Shown here piece by piece: positions 29,669-38,269 of a stretch of DNA of 64,000 nt. Position numbers and translations under genes: made by a program. The DNA is from Changshengia sp963803165 (GTDB taxonomy: Bacteria; Chloroflexota; Dormibacteria; Aeolococcales; Aeolococcaceae). The stretch spans positions 62,001 through 126,000 of the forward strand of contig CAWDLK010000006.1 of assembly GCA_963803165.1 (NCBI GenBank), written 5' to 3'. The notes beneath the pieces were generated by a model that was not told the DNA's origin, ran no database searches, and worked only from the letters and a program-made list of their open reading frames with translations. How positions within the stretch are numbered: position 1 is the first letter of the stretch; each line of letters opens with the position of its first letter.

Positions 29669-30949
29669 ATGACCACCACCCGAGCGGCCTCCAGCCACGA
29701 CGTCGCCGACCTCTCGCTCGCCGAGGAGGGCGACCGTCTGATCGCCTGGGCGGCCCGGGAGATGCCCGTGCTGGGGCTGATCCGCGAGCGCTTCGAGCGC
29801 GAGAGGCCGCTGGCCGGGCTCCGTCTGGGCGCCTGCCTCCACGTCACCAGCGAGACCGCCAACCTCGCCATCACCCTCCGGGCCGGCGGCGCCGACGTGC
29901 GGCTCTGCGCCAGCAACCCGCTCTCCACCCAGGACCCGGTCGCCGCCGCCCTGGCCGCCCGCCACGGGGTGCCGACCTTCGCCGTCCGCGGGGAGGACAG
30001 CGCGCGCTACTTCGAGCACATCAACGCGGTCCTCGACCACCGCCCCCAGCTCACCATGGACGACGGTGCCGACCTGGTCGCCGAGCTGCACAAGAGCCGC
30101 ACCGAGCTGCTCCCCGAGGTGCTGGCCGGGACCGAGGAGACCACCACCGGGGTGATCCGGCTGCGGGCCATGGCCGCCAGCGGCGCCCTCAAGTTCCCCA
30201 TCGTGGCCGTGAACGAGGCGCTCACCAAGCACCTGTTCGACAACCGGTACGGGACCGGGCAGAGCACCCTGGACGGGCTGATCCGGGCCACCAACGTTCT
30301 CCTCGCCGGCAAGAACCTGGTGGTCTGCGGCTACGGCTGGTGCGGGCGGGGACTGGCGAGCCGCGCTGCCGGGCACGGAGCCCACGTGGTGGTCACCGAG
30401 GTCGACCCGGTCCGCGCCCTGGAGGCGGCCATGGACGGCTACCGGGTCATGACCCTGGCCGAGGCCGCTCCCACCGCCGACTTCATCGTGACGGTCACCG
30501 GTGACATCAACGTCATCGACCGGCGGCACTTCGAGCTGGTCAAGGACGGCTGCATCGTCGCCAACAGCGGTCATTTCAACGACGAGATCAACCTGGCGGC
30601 GCTCGACGACATGGCGTCAGGGGTCACCCGGCCGCGGCCGTCCGTCGAGACCTACCAGCTGCGCGACGGCCGCTCCGTCAACGTGCTCGCCCAGGGGCGC
30701 CTGGTGAACCTGGCCGCCGCCGAGGGCCATCCGGCCGCGGTCATGGACATGTCCTTCGCCAACCAGGCGCTCTGCGCCGAGCACGTCGCCCGGCACCACG
30801 CGGAGCTGGAGCCCCGGGTCTACGACGTGCCCGTCGAGATCGACCAGGCCATCGCCGCCCTCAAGCTGCGCAGCATGGGGATCAGCATCGATGTGCTCAC
30901 CGACGAGCAGAGCCGCTATCTCGCCTCCTGGGAATCGGGCACGTCCTGA
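29669..30949 (+). CDS. ahcY: Adenosylhomocysteinase
   Basis: A 426-residue NAD-dependent hydrolase splitting S-adenosylhomocysteine into adenosine and homocysteine. It is the shorter bacterial/archaeal form. Signature segments are SNPLSTQDPVAAAL, NLVVCGYGWCGRGLA (NAD site), VTVTGDINVIDRRHFEL and IVANSGHFNDEI. The ATG at 29669 has AGGAGAAG about 6 bases upstream. An SAH riboswitch might be expected, but the 58-bp gap shows no convincing one. With apt here and adenosine kinase at 42.1 kb, the products can be recycled. Confidence 0.92.
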   Translation: MTTTRAASSHDVADLSLAEEGDRLIAWAAREMPVLGLIRERFERERPLAGLRLGACLHVTSETANLAITLRAGGADVRLCASNPLSTQDPVAAALAARHGVPTFAVRGEDSARYFEHINAVLDHRPQLTMDDGADLVAELHKSRTELLPEVLAGTEETTTGVIRLRAMAASGALKFPIVAVNEALTKHLFDNRYGTGQSTLDGLIRATNVLLAGKNLVVCGYGWCGRGLASRAAGHGAHVVVTEVDPVRALEAAMDGYRVMTLAEAAPTADFIVTVTGDINVIDRRHFELVKDGCIVANSGHFNDEINLAALDDMASGVTRPRPSVETYQLRDGRSVNVLAQGRLVNLAAAEGHPAAVMDMSFANQALCAEHVARHHAELEPRVYDVPVEIDQAIAALKLRSMGISIDVLTDEQSRYLASWESGTS

Positions 30950-30999
30950 GCTCTCGCGTAACCTTTCCCTGAACACGCCCACGACCTGAGGTCATTCCG

Positions 31000-32325
31000 T
31001 TGCCGACTGCCTCCCGCGCCACCCCCGTCGATCTGCCTCCTCCTCGGGCGACCACCCTGGCCAACGGCGTCACCCTGCTCAACGCGCCGTCGGCGAGCCG
31101 CAACATCGGCATCTTCCTGATCGTCCGCGCGGGGTCGCGCGACGAGACCGCCGAGACCGCCGGCCTGGCCCACTACCTGGAGCACATGTTCTACAAGGGC
31201 ACCGAGCGCCGTCCCACCACCAAGCAGATCACCCGGGAGATCGACCGGCTGGGAGCGTCGACCAACGCCTACACCGACACCGAGGAGGTCGGCTACTACG
31301 CCGAGGGCCCGGCGACGGCGATGCACCAGCTTGCCGACATCGTCACCGACATGCTGAGCCGCCCCCTCTTCGCCGTCGAGGAGGTCGAGCGGGAGCGCAA
31401 CGTGGTGCTCCAGGAGCTCTCCGCCCGGCTGGCCGACCCCGACGGCTGGATCTGGGACCGGCTCGGCACCGTCACCTTCGGGGGCGGGCAGCCCGTCTCC
31501 TGGTCGGCGGCCGGCTTCCCCTGGGTCGTCGAGAAGGCGACCCGCGAGCAGCTGCTCGAGTACCACCGCTCCTTCTACGCGCCGGCGGCGATGTGCCTCA
31601 CCGTCGCGGGCGGCGCGGTCCTCGAGCCGGGTCGGGCCGAGGAGCTGCTCGCGGACATCCCCACCGCCCGGCCGAGGCCCCGGGAGCAGGCCCGCTGGGG
31701 AGAGGGCGAGCGCTACGCCGCCAACGTGCGCCCCTTCACCCCGGCCGAGGAGCCCCAGATCAAGATGGCCCTGGCGGTGCCCGGCATCCCCGCCCTCGAC
31801 GACGATCGCACCGCGCTCTCGGTGATGACCTACATCCTCGGGGGCGGCATGTCCTCGCGGCTGTTCCACACCGTGCGGGAGCGCAACGGCCTCGCCTACT
31901 CGATCTTTGCCCACCACGAGTCCCTGGAGGACATCGGGGTGTTCGCCATCGCCACCGGGACCCGGCCCAAGGACGCGGCGAAGGCCGTCCGCCTCTCCTT
32001 CCGCGAGCTGCGCAAGCTCGCCGCACGGCCGATCCCGGCAACCGAGCTGGCTGCCGCCAAGTCGGCGATGGTCGGGCGGCTGCTCCGCTCCACCGAGACG
32101 GCGATGGCCAGCGCCCGCTTCTACGGCGCCCGCTGGCGGGCGCGTCTGTCCCTGGAGACGCCCGATGAGCGCGCTGCGGCGATCCGCCAGGTGACCGTCG
32201 CCGAGGTCCAGCGGGTGGCCGAGCGGATCGCGGCCGGGATCGACGACGTGCGGCTGGCCTTCGTGGGTCCGAAGGACCAGGGCGAGGCGCTCCTCGACGC
32301 CGCCGTCGATCGCCGTCCCGGCTGA
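31000..32325 (+). CDS. M16 family zinc peptidase
   Basis: A 441-residue pitrilysin-type peptidase. The inverted zinc motif HYLEHM (HxxEH) is at about residue 58 and the distal ligand Glu lies in VVLQELSARL. The C-terminal half has YILGGGMSSRLFHTVRERNGLAYS, typical of M16B enzymes. No signal peptide is seen, so it should be cytoplasmic. The start is TTG at 31000, 50 bases after ahcY; TTG is chosen because the next candidates would truncate the first strand. The substrate is unknown. Confidence 0.88.
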   Translation: MPTASRATPVDLPPPRATTLANGVTLLNAPSASRNIGIFLIVRAGSRDETAETAGLAHYLEHMFYKGTERRPTTKQITREIDRLGASTNAYTDTEEVGYYAEGPATAMHQLADIVTDMLSRPLFAVEEVERERNVVLQELSARLADPDGWIWDRLGTVTFGGGQPVSWSAAGFPWVVEKATREQLLEYHRSFYAPAAMCLTVAGGAVLEPGRAEELLADIPTARPRPREQARWGEGERYAANVRPFTPAEEPQIKMALAVPGIPALDDDRTALSVMTYILGGGMSSRLFHTVRERNGLAYSIFAHHESLEDIGVFAIATGTRPKDAAKAVRLSFRELRKLAARPIPATELAAAKSAMVGRLLRSTETAMASARFYGARWRARLSLETPDERAAAIRQVTVAEVQRVAERIAAGIDDVRLAFVGPKDQGEALLDAAVDRRPG

Positions 32326-32471
32326 GCCCGGCGCCGCAGCCGAGGGTTCGGCGGGGCCGGCTCCGCGGAGCGGGTGATGGGGCCGTTGGACCTGGGGAGG
32401 TCACGCCAGATGGCCTTGTTGCTCTACTGTAGGCGATGAGGTTCAGGTTTCACGCTGGAGGGGGTCGCCTC

Positions 32472-33806
32472 ATGGTTCGAGCCAATCAGCCCAATCGCGG
32501 CTCGCACCTTCTGGCGGGACGGGCGTGGTTCCAGAGGCTGGCCATCAGCGGCGGCCTCTCCGTCGCGGCCCTCGGCCTGGCGGGCGTCACGGCTCCTCTC
32601 GCCCATGCCGCAACCCAGACGCTGACGGTGACCACGTTCGGTGACCCCCCAACGTCAGTCGCCTGCCCGGCGACTCCCGGCAACCCCTGCTCGCTCCGCG
32701 AGGCGATCACCGTCGCCGACGGGGACACGGGGGACACCATCAGCCTCGTGGCCGGCACCTACAGCCTGGCCTCCGCGCTCCCCGACATCTCGGCATCGAT
32801 GAGCCTGGTGGGGGCGTCGGCGGCGACCACCTTCATCGACGGCGTGACCACCTTCGCCCTCTCCGGCGCCACCGTCACCGTCGATGCCGGAGGGGCGACC
32901 GTCGCCTTCTCGAATCTGACCGTCCAGAACGCAGACAACCACTCCACCGGTGACGGCGGAGTGGACGTCGTCGACACTGGCGGTACGAACACCGTGAACT
33001 TCACCAACGTGGCCATCGTCGACAACTCCGGAGGCAGCACCGGCGGCCTCTTCAATGGAGGCTCGAACGACACGACCCTGACCGATGTGACGGTCAGCGG
33101 CAACCAAGACACATCCGACCCGTACGCCGCCGGTGTGGAGAACTTCGGCACCCTCTCGCTGGTCAACGTGACCATCGCCGACAACGTGGCATCGGGGTCG
33201 GGCGCCGCCGGAGGCATCGACAACACCGGGACCCTGACCATCACCAACAGCGACATCTCTGGCAACACCGGCAACGATGGGAGCGGGGATGGCGGAGGCC
33301 TCAACAACCTCACCGGCACCGCGACCGCCGTCAATTCGATCTTCGCGGGCAACCTGAACGACGCCGCTGGAGGTAACAGCAACTGCGGCTCTGGCGCGAT
33401 CACGACGGACGGCGGCTACAACATCGAGGACGGCACCACCTGTGGTTTCACGGGAACCGGGGACCACGAATCCACCGATCCTGACCTGGGCGCCCTGGCC
33501 GCCAACGGGGGGCCGCTCCAGACCGAGGCGCTCCTCACCGGCAGTCCCGCCATCCAGGCAGCGCTCAAGTCGTCCTGCCCCACCGACGACGAGCGCGGCT
33601 ACGTGAGGATCACGGGCTCCGACACCACCTGTGACATCGGCGCCTATGAGTACGGTGCGGCGGCGCCCGCGAGCTCGGTTCCGGTCCCCGAGAGTGGCGC
33701 GGGAGCCGACTCGGGGTCGCCGTGGGCGGTCCTGCTCGTCATCGCCGGGCTGGGTTTGGCCGCCACCGGGCGCCGGCTCCGGCGCTGGCGGGATGCCGCC
33801 GTCTGA
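32472..33806 (+). CDS. Secreted right-handed beta-helix protein with a C-terminal membrane anchor
   Basis: A 444-residue surface protein. A signal peptide (LAISGGLSVAALGLAGVTAP, cleavage after AHA) is followed by a CSLREAI segment and then many short repeats of the form N-x-T-I/V-x-x-N-x-A/S typical of polymorphic outer-membrane and choice-of-anchor-Q beta-helix proteins. The closing CDIGAYEYG motif is also typical. A Ser/Pro linker and a hydrophobic helix (WAVLLVIAGLGLAATG) with a basic tail end it; there is no LPXTG. The ATG at 32472 has GGAGGGGG 7 bases upstream, while an upstream in-frame ATG at 32436 sits almost at the predicted transcription start (TACTGT box at 32425). Confidence 0.78.
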   Translation: MVRANQPNRGSHLLAGRAWFQRLAISGGLSVAALGLAGVTAPLAHAATQTLTVTTFGDPPTSVACPATPGNPCSLREAITVADGDTGDTISLVAGTYSLASALPDISASMSLVGASAATTFIDGVTTFALSGATVTVDAGGATVAFSNLTVQNADNHSTGDGGVDVVDTGGTNTVNFTNVAIVDNSGGSTGGLFNGGSNDTTLTDVTVSGNQDTSDPYAAGVENFGTLSLVNVTIADNVASGSGAAGGIDNTGTLTITNSDISGNTGNDGSGDGGGLNNLTGTATAVNSIFAGNLNDAAGGNSNCGSGAITTDGGYNIEDGTTCGFTGTGDHESTDPDLGALAANGGPLQTEALLTGSPAIQAALKSSCPTDDERGYVRITGSDTTCDIGAYEYGAAAPASSVPVPESGAGADSGSPWAVLLVIAGLGLAATGRRLRRWRDAAV

Positions 33807-33922
33807 GCTCAGGGATCCGACCCGGAGCGACGGCCGTGCCTGGCCACTGCCGGGCGGCGACGGCTCCCGGGCCAGCCCTCCTCTCGGGCGCCGCGCCGCG
33901 CCGCGCCGTGGCCCGAGCCGGC

Positions 33923-35371
33923 TCAGGCGGCGCAGGTGTAGTGGACGGTCTGGCTCTGCGCCGGAGTCGAGGGGGAGAGGATCTCGAACGTCACCGTGCT
34001 CGCCAGGGTGGCCTGGCCGGTCAGCTCCAGCGGGGTGGTGAACCGGAAGGAGCCCTCGTCGCGGGTGACGCTCACGGTGTACTGGTCGTAGACCGGCGTG
34101 CTCCCGGCGACGCTCTTGACCCACCGGTAGGTCAGCTTCCCGGTGCCGCTCAGCGACCCGCTCGCGGTGAAGGTGAAGGTGGTGCCGCACCCGCCAGCGG
34201 TGCCCGGCCGGACCGTGAGGCGGACGTCGTCGCCGACCCGGAGCGGTGAGCCGACCGAGGGGCTCGACCCGAGGGCCGGGGTGAGCACCAGAAGAGCGAC
34301 GACCGCCGCCGCCACCACGATCAGCGCCAGCAGGGCGAGGAGCAGGCGGCGGCCCCGGTGCGGCCTGCGCGGCACGGAGGTGCGGGAGCGCTTCGGGACA
34401 TAGGGAGCCGAACCCGGCGCCGCCCACGGCACCGCGCTCGGCTCGAAGGGATCCGGGCCCAGCGTCGAGGCGGAGGCGAACACCGCCGCGGTCTCCTCCG
34501 CGGGAGGCCTCTCCGCGGGGGCCGAGCCCGCCGGCTCCCCTTCGAGGTGGAGGGTCACGGTGCGGACGGGACGGCGGCGCGGCGGCTGCGGGCCGAGTGG
34601 GCGGGTGGCCCGGGCCGCCAGGTCGCTCTGGACCTGCCAGCCCGTGCCCAGCTGCTCGGCCGCGACGCTCTCCAGCTCCCGCCGGAAGTCCAGGGCGCTC
34701 GGGAAGCGCCGGTCGGCCTGCGTTGCCAGCGAGCGCCGGATCAGCTCGCCGAGCCGGTCCTGACCCGACCAGTCACCCGCCGCCTCCGGGCGCCTGCCGC
34801 TGACCAGCTCCCGGAGCAGGGCGCCGGCTGCGAAGAGGTCGGCGGCGGGGCTCGGAGCACCCCCCTCGGGCGGCGCCACGGCGGGACGGGAGGGCATCGA
34901 CGGGTCGGCCGCCAGCACCGCGGCCACCCCCAGGTCGGCGAGCCGGACGGTGCCCGCGGGGGTGGCCACGACCGAGTCGGGACCGACGTCTCCGTGGCAC
35001 ATCCCCGCGCGGTGGATCTCCTGGAGGCCGGCCAGCACGGAGTCCAGGACGAGCAGGGCCGCCGGGGCGGGGAGGGTGGGCTCGGCGCCGAGGAGCGCGG
35101 CCAGGCTCCGGGCCCGGACCAGCTCGGTGACCACGTAGAGGCGTGGCCCGATCCGGACCAGGTCGTAGAGCGCGACGACGTGGGAATCGGTGATCCCAGC
35201 CGCCTCACGGCCCGCCGCCGCCAGCCGATCGACGAATTCCCTGCGGTCGAGCAGGGCGGGGGGGACCTCCTCGAGGGCCACCGGGTGGCCGCTGGGCCGG
35301 TACCGGCCGGCGTAGCGGGGGCCCATCAGGCCCTCGCCGATGGCCGCTCCGATGACGTAGTCGTCACTCAT
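33923..35371 (-). CDS. Transmembrane Ser/Thr kinase-like protein, predicted pseudokinase
   Basis: A 482-residue protein. Residues ~5-260 have a protein-kinase fold, but key residues are changed: the VAIK lysine is Glu34 (VALEE), and the catalytic loop reads HGDVGPDS, keeping Asp128 but losing the usual Lys and Asn. The metal-binding Asp146 in LADLG is kept. A Pro/Arg-rich juxtamembrane region, one membrane helix (LLLALLALIVVAAAVVALLV, ~350-372) and an extracellular beta-rich domain of ~110 residues follow. It probably acts as a binding or scaffold receptor rather than an active kinase. It is convergent with the beta-helix surface protein. ATG at 35371. Confidence 0.75.
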   Translation of the reverse strand: MSDDYVIGAAIGEGLMGPRYAGRYRPSGHPVALEEVPPALLDRREFVDRLAAAGREAAGITDSHVVALYDLVRIGPRLYVVTELVRARSLAALLGAEPTLPAPAALLVLDSVLAGLQEIHRAGMCHGDVGPDSVVATPAGTVRLADLGVAAVLAADPSMPSRPAVAPPEGGAPSPAADLFAAGALLRELVSGRRPEAAGDWSGQDRLGELIRRSLATQADRRFPSALDFRRELESVAAEQLGTGWQVQSDLAARATRPLGPQPPRRRPVRTVTLHLEGEPAGSAPAERPPAEETAAVFASASTLGPDPFEPSAVPWAAPGSAPYVPKRSRTSVPRRPHRGRRLLLALLALIVVAAAVVALLVLTPALGSSPSVGSPLRVGDDVRLTVRPGTAGGCGTTFTFTASGSLSGTGKLTYRWVKSVAGSTPVYDQYTVSVTRDEGSFRFTTPLELTGQATLASTVTFEILSPSTPAQSQTVHYTCAA

Positions 35372-35515
35372 CTCCCTGCCGTCCGCGCCCCGCCCGACCG
35401 GACCGGCGCGACGGCGGGGAAGGGCACAGGGGTCACGGTCCGCCCAATGTAACAGCCGTTCCGGGGGGACGGTGGAGGCGCCCGTGGCCGCGGACGCCCT
35501 CCGCGCGGCGCCCCA

Positions 35516-35521
35516 TATACT
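35516..35521 (+). promoter_or_regulatory. -10 box (TATACT) for the rhodanese gene
   Basis: A perfect-looking TATACT ends 7 bases before the GTG at 35529. It fixes that GTG as the start of a leaderless message. Confidence 0.55.
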
Positions 35522-35528
35522 CCGGCCA

Positions 35529-35846
35529 GTGGACCTTCCGGTCGAGGTCACCCCCCAGGAGGCTCACGTCGCCATCACCGGGAAGGGGGCGCTCCTGCTC
35601 GACGTCCGTGAGCCCTGGGAGTGGGCGGAGACGAGGATCCCGGGTGCGCTGCTGATCCCGCTCCTCGAGCTGCCCGCCCGCCTCGCGGAGCTGCCGGCGG
35701 ACGCCGACCTCTACGTCCACTGCCGTGTCGGGAGGCGGAGCCTCCGGGCGGTGGAGTACCTCCGCGGCGCCGGCCGTCCGCGGGCGGCGAGCGTTGCCGG
35801 GGGGATCGAGGCGTGGGCGTCGGCCGGGCTCCCCGTCGCCACCTGA
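35529..35846 (+). CDS. Single-domain rhodanese
   Basis: A 105-residue rhodanese-fold protein. The active-site loop is HCRVGRRSLRA, with the catalytic Cys in the CxxGxR(S/R) pattern; LLLDVREPWEWAETRIPGAL is the usual N-terminal strand-loop. Such proteins carry sulfane sulfur, for example for sulfurtransfer. GTG at 35529 is chosen over an in-frame GTG 19 codons upstream because the -10 box lies between them. It converges with the proline-rich gene. Confidence 0.88.
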   Translation: MDLPVEVTPQEAHVAITGKGALLLDVREPWEWAETRIPGALLIPLLELPARLAELPADADLYVHCRVGRRSLRAVEYLRGAGRPRAASVAGGIEAWASAGLPVAT

Positions 35847-35885
35847 CCCGGCGCCGCCCGAAGGGGAGGCGGACCGCTCCTGCCG

Positions 35886-37058
35886 TCAGTGGTGAAGGCG
35901 GACGACGACCAGCACGGTGATGAGCACGACCAGCACGATCGCGATCCCCACCAGGAGGCGGAGGCTCACCCCATCCCCCGGGTCACCGAGGGGCGCCGCC
36001 CCCGGCCCCACGGGTTCCACTGGCAGGACGACGCTCCGTCCCGGGGTCGGGGCGAGCGGCGGCAGGGGTGTCATCGCGGCGGCAAGGCTCCACGGGCGGG
36101 TCGACACCGGCGCCGGCAGCCCGCCCGGAAGCAGCGGCAGCCCCAGCCGCGGGCTGCCCGGCGTCGGTCCGGAGACGCTCCCCGAGGGACGCGTGGATGC
36201 CGCAGCCAGCGCCGGCTCGAGCTGCTCGGCGGGCGGCTCGGGTGCCGACGGCGGCGACGCCCGGAAGCGCTGGCCATCGTCGGCCTCGCCCTGGGTGGCG
36301 GGCTCCCGCCGCTCCGCGGAGCCCGGGGTGAGATCGGTCTCCGGCTCGGGCTCCAGGTACCCGGCGTCAGCGGGGGGGCGCGCGGTGGCGGGCCGCGCAG
36401 CCACGTGCCACCCGGGTCCGCCCAGCTCGTCGGGGTCGGTGTCCATCCGCGTCGCCGGGAGGTCCGGGGACGCCGGGCCGGCGCCCCAGTCCGATGCCCC
36501 GCCCGGGGCGGGCGATGGAGGGGGGGCCGCCGAGAGCCGGGCCGGGGCGGGGTCCTCCGGGGCCGGCCACTCCTCCGGGGGGGGTGTGGGCCGGCGCCGC
36601 CCCGATGCCTCCCGGGGCCCGATCGCTCCCGCCGCCAGGGCGGCGGCCAGCCACTCGCCGGAAGCGTGGGGCTCCGGTCCGGGGGGAGACCGCCGCCCCG
36701 CCAGGTCGGGCATCATCGGCTCCCCCACCGGAGGTGGGAGCGGGGGCAGGTAGCTCGGGGAGTAGGACGGGAGGTCCTCGAGCTCGAGCGTGCCCTCCGG
36801 GTCTCCCCGCAGCGGGGGCGTCCCCGCGAGCGACTGGGTCGGGTCGGGCGCGGCGGTTGCCGGCGCCGGGCCCGGCGGCTCGGGCGGCGCGCCGCCGGCG
36901 CCCACCGGCGCGGGCTCCCCGGGGGCATGGGCCGGCCCCGCCGCTCGCGGCGGCGCGTCGCTCTCGGTCAGCTCGCCGAGGTCGGCGACCAGGGAGCTCA
37001 CCTCGTCTCGGAAGAGATCGCGACCCCGCGAGCCTCCTGACGAGCGCTTGTTCGCCAT
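35886..37058 (-). CDS. Proline-rich, tail-anchored protein of unknown function
   Basis: 390 residues. The N-terminal 35 residues are mixed and partly helical (DLFRDEVSSLVADLGELTES). The next ~320 are Pro/Ala/Gly/Glu-rich and low in complexity. One hydrophobic segment at the very C-terminus (LLVGIAIVLVVLITVLVVV) ends in RLHH. There is no signal peptide, so the bulk should be cytoplasmic with a C-terminal tail anchor. I recognise no domain. A TAACTT box 7 bases before the ATG at 37058 supports the start. Confidence 0.6.
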   Translation of the reverse strand: MANKRSSGGSRGRDLFRDEVSSLVADLGELTESDAPPRAAGPAHAPGEPAPVGAGGAPPEPPGPAPATAAPDPTQSLAGTPPLRGDPEGTLELEDLPSYSPSYLPPLPPPVGEPMMPDLAGRRSPPGPEPHASGEWLAAALAAGAIGPREASGRRRPTPPPEEWPAPEDPAPARLSAAPPPSPAPGGASDWGAGPASPDLPATRMDTDPDELGGPGWHVAARPATARPPADAGYLEPEPETDLTPGSAERREPATQGEADDGQRFRASPPSAPEPPAEQLEPALAAASTRPSGSVSGPTPGSPRLGLPLLPGGLPAPVSTRPWSLAAAMTPLPPLAPTPGRSVVLPVEPVGPGAAPLGDPGDGVSLRLLVGIAIVLVVLITVLVVVRLHH

Positions 37059-37065
37059 GCGCTCC

Positions 37066-37071
37066 AAGTTA
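37066..37071 (-). promoter_or_regulatory. -10 box (TAACTT) for the tail-anchored protein
   Basis: TAACTT ends 7 bases before the ATG at 37058, giving a predicted leaderless transcript. Confidence 0.4.
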
Positions 37072-37182
37072 CCCCCGATTCGGCCCGTTCCGGGCCCCCG
37101 TTGTCGACGCGTGACGGAGTTTGGCAGGCGGCCGCGCCCCTCCTGCCGCCGCCGCACAACCCGGGTTCGCGTGGCCGCCGTC

Positions 37183-37671
37183 TCAGACCCGGTCCAGCAC
37201 CCAGCCGACGGCGTCCTCCGCTCCGATGGCGCGGTGGATGGCGGGCTCCACGGGGACGTTCCGTGGTGGCACCAGCGACCACGAGCCCAGCGCGCACACC
37301 GGCCTTCCCAGGCGGAGCATGAAGGCGACCTCGCTGAGCGTCCCATAGCCGCCGCCGATGGCGATCATGCCCCGGCAGGCGCGGGCGATCAGCCCGTTGC
37401 GCAACTCGCCGAGACCGGTGGCCAGCACCAGGCCGACATGGGGGTTGGCCTCCGCCGGGTCGTCACCGGGCAGCAGGCCCACGCTGAGGCCCCCGGCCCC
37501 CGCGGCGCCGCGGCACACGCCGTCCATCACCCCGCCGAGCCCGCCGCAGACCACCACCGCACCGCGCCCGGCGAGCAGCCGGCCGACCTCCTCCGCCACC
37601 GCGATGTCGCCCGCGTCCGCGGCCGTCGCTCCGCAGACGGCAATGAGCGGCGCCCGGGCGCCGCCGGTCAC
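37183..37671 (-). CDS. TIGR00725-type Rossmann nucleotide-binding protein (LOG/YpsA-like)
   Basis: A 162-residue Rossmann-fold protein. VCGGLGGVMDGVCRGAAGAG and IAIGGGYGTLSEVAFMLRLG are the paired nucleotide-binding loops of the TIGR00725/LOG-like superfamily. It differs from classical cytokinin-activating LOG proteins by lacking the exact PGGxGT(x)E motif (here GGGYGTLSE). The substrate is unknown. It starts with GTG overlapping the hpt stop (GTGA), so the two form an operon and a nucleotide-related role is likely. Confidence 0.8.
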   Translation of the reverse strand: MTGGARAPLIAVCGATAADAGDIAVAEEVGRLLAGRGAVVVCGGLGGVMDGVCRGAAGAGGLSVGLLPGDDPAEANPHVGLVLATGLGELRNGLIARACRGMIAIGGGYGTLSEVAFMLRLGRPVCALGSWSLVPPRNVPVEPAIHRAIGAEDAVGWVLDRV

Positions 37672-38213
37672 GAGACCTCGACGATGTGGACGGCGCGCAG
37701 GTTGCGGTGCAGCTGGGCGAGGTCGAGGCCGTAGCCGACCACGAAGTGGTCGGGGATGTCGAAGCCGCGGAAGTCGATCTGGACCTCGCGCACCCGGTGG
37801 CTCCGCTTGTCGAGCAGGGAGACCAGGCGGAGCGAGCGCGGATGGTGGGTGGCGAGGTGCTTGCGGAGGAAGGAGGTGGTCAGACCGGTGTCGATGATGT
37901 CCTCGACCATGAGGACGTCACGGTCCTTGAGGGTCATGCTGACGTCCTTGACCAGCTCGACCGTGCCAGAGCTGGTGGTGGCGTCGCCGTAGGAGCGGCA
38001 GGCGACGAACTCCAGCTCGAGGGGGACGGTCAGGGCCCGGGCGAGATCGGCGGTGAAGAGGATCGAGCCCTTGAGCACGCAGATCAGCACCAGCGGCTGC
38101 TCGAGCTCCGGGTAGGCGGCGTCGATCTCGACGGCGAGCTCGTCCACCCGGCGCTGGATGGCGGCGTCGTCGATGAGGACGCCGCCGACGCTGAGCTCGC
38201 CGACCTCGGTCAC
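37668..38213 (-). CDS. hpt: Hypoxanthine phosphoribosyltransferase
   Basis: A 181-residue PRTase of the hypoxanthine (guanine) salvage type. The PRPP motif is VLMVEDIIDTGLTTSFLR, preceded by LICVLKGSILFTADLAR and followed by DFRGFDIPDHFVVGYGLD. The GTG at 38213 is six bases after a TACACT box. It makes IMP/GMP from free bases. In many bacteria hpt neighbours tilS or ftsH; neither is here. Confidence 0.93.
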   Translation of the reverse strand: MTEVGELSVGGVLIDDAAIQRRVDELAVEIDAAYPELEQPLVLICVLKGSILFTADLARALTVPLELEFVACRSYGDATTSSGTVELVKDVSMTLKDRDVLMVEDIIDTGLTTSFLRKHLATHHPRSLRLVSLLDKRSHRVREVQIDFRGFDIPDHFVVGYGLDLAQLHRNLRAVHIVEVS

Positions 38214-38219
38214 GCCCAG

Positions 38220-38225
38220 AGTGTA
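38220..38225 (-). promoter_or_regulatory. -10 box (TACACT) for hpt
   Basis: TACACT ends 6 bases before the hpt GTG, the leaderless pattern seen repeatedly in this window. Confidence 0.5.
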
Positions 38226-38269
38226 GCCGCGAGGCCGGGGGCTCCCCCGGTGCGCCGCCCCTCCGGCCC

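Noticed and set aside
33885..33912. GC microsatellite (repeated CGCCG units) between convergent genes
   Set aside because: Short and typical of very GC-rich intergenic DNA; no evidence of regulated length variation.
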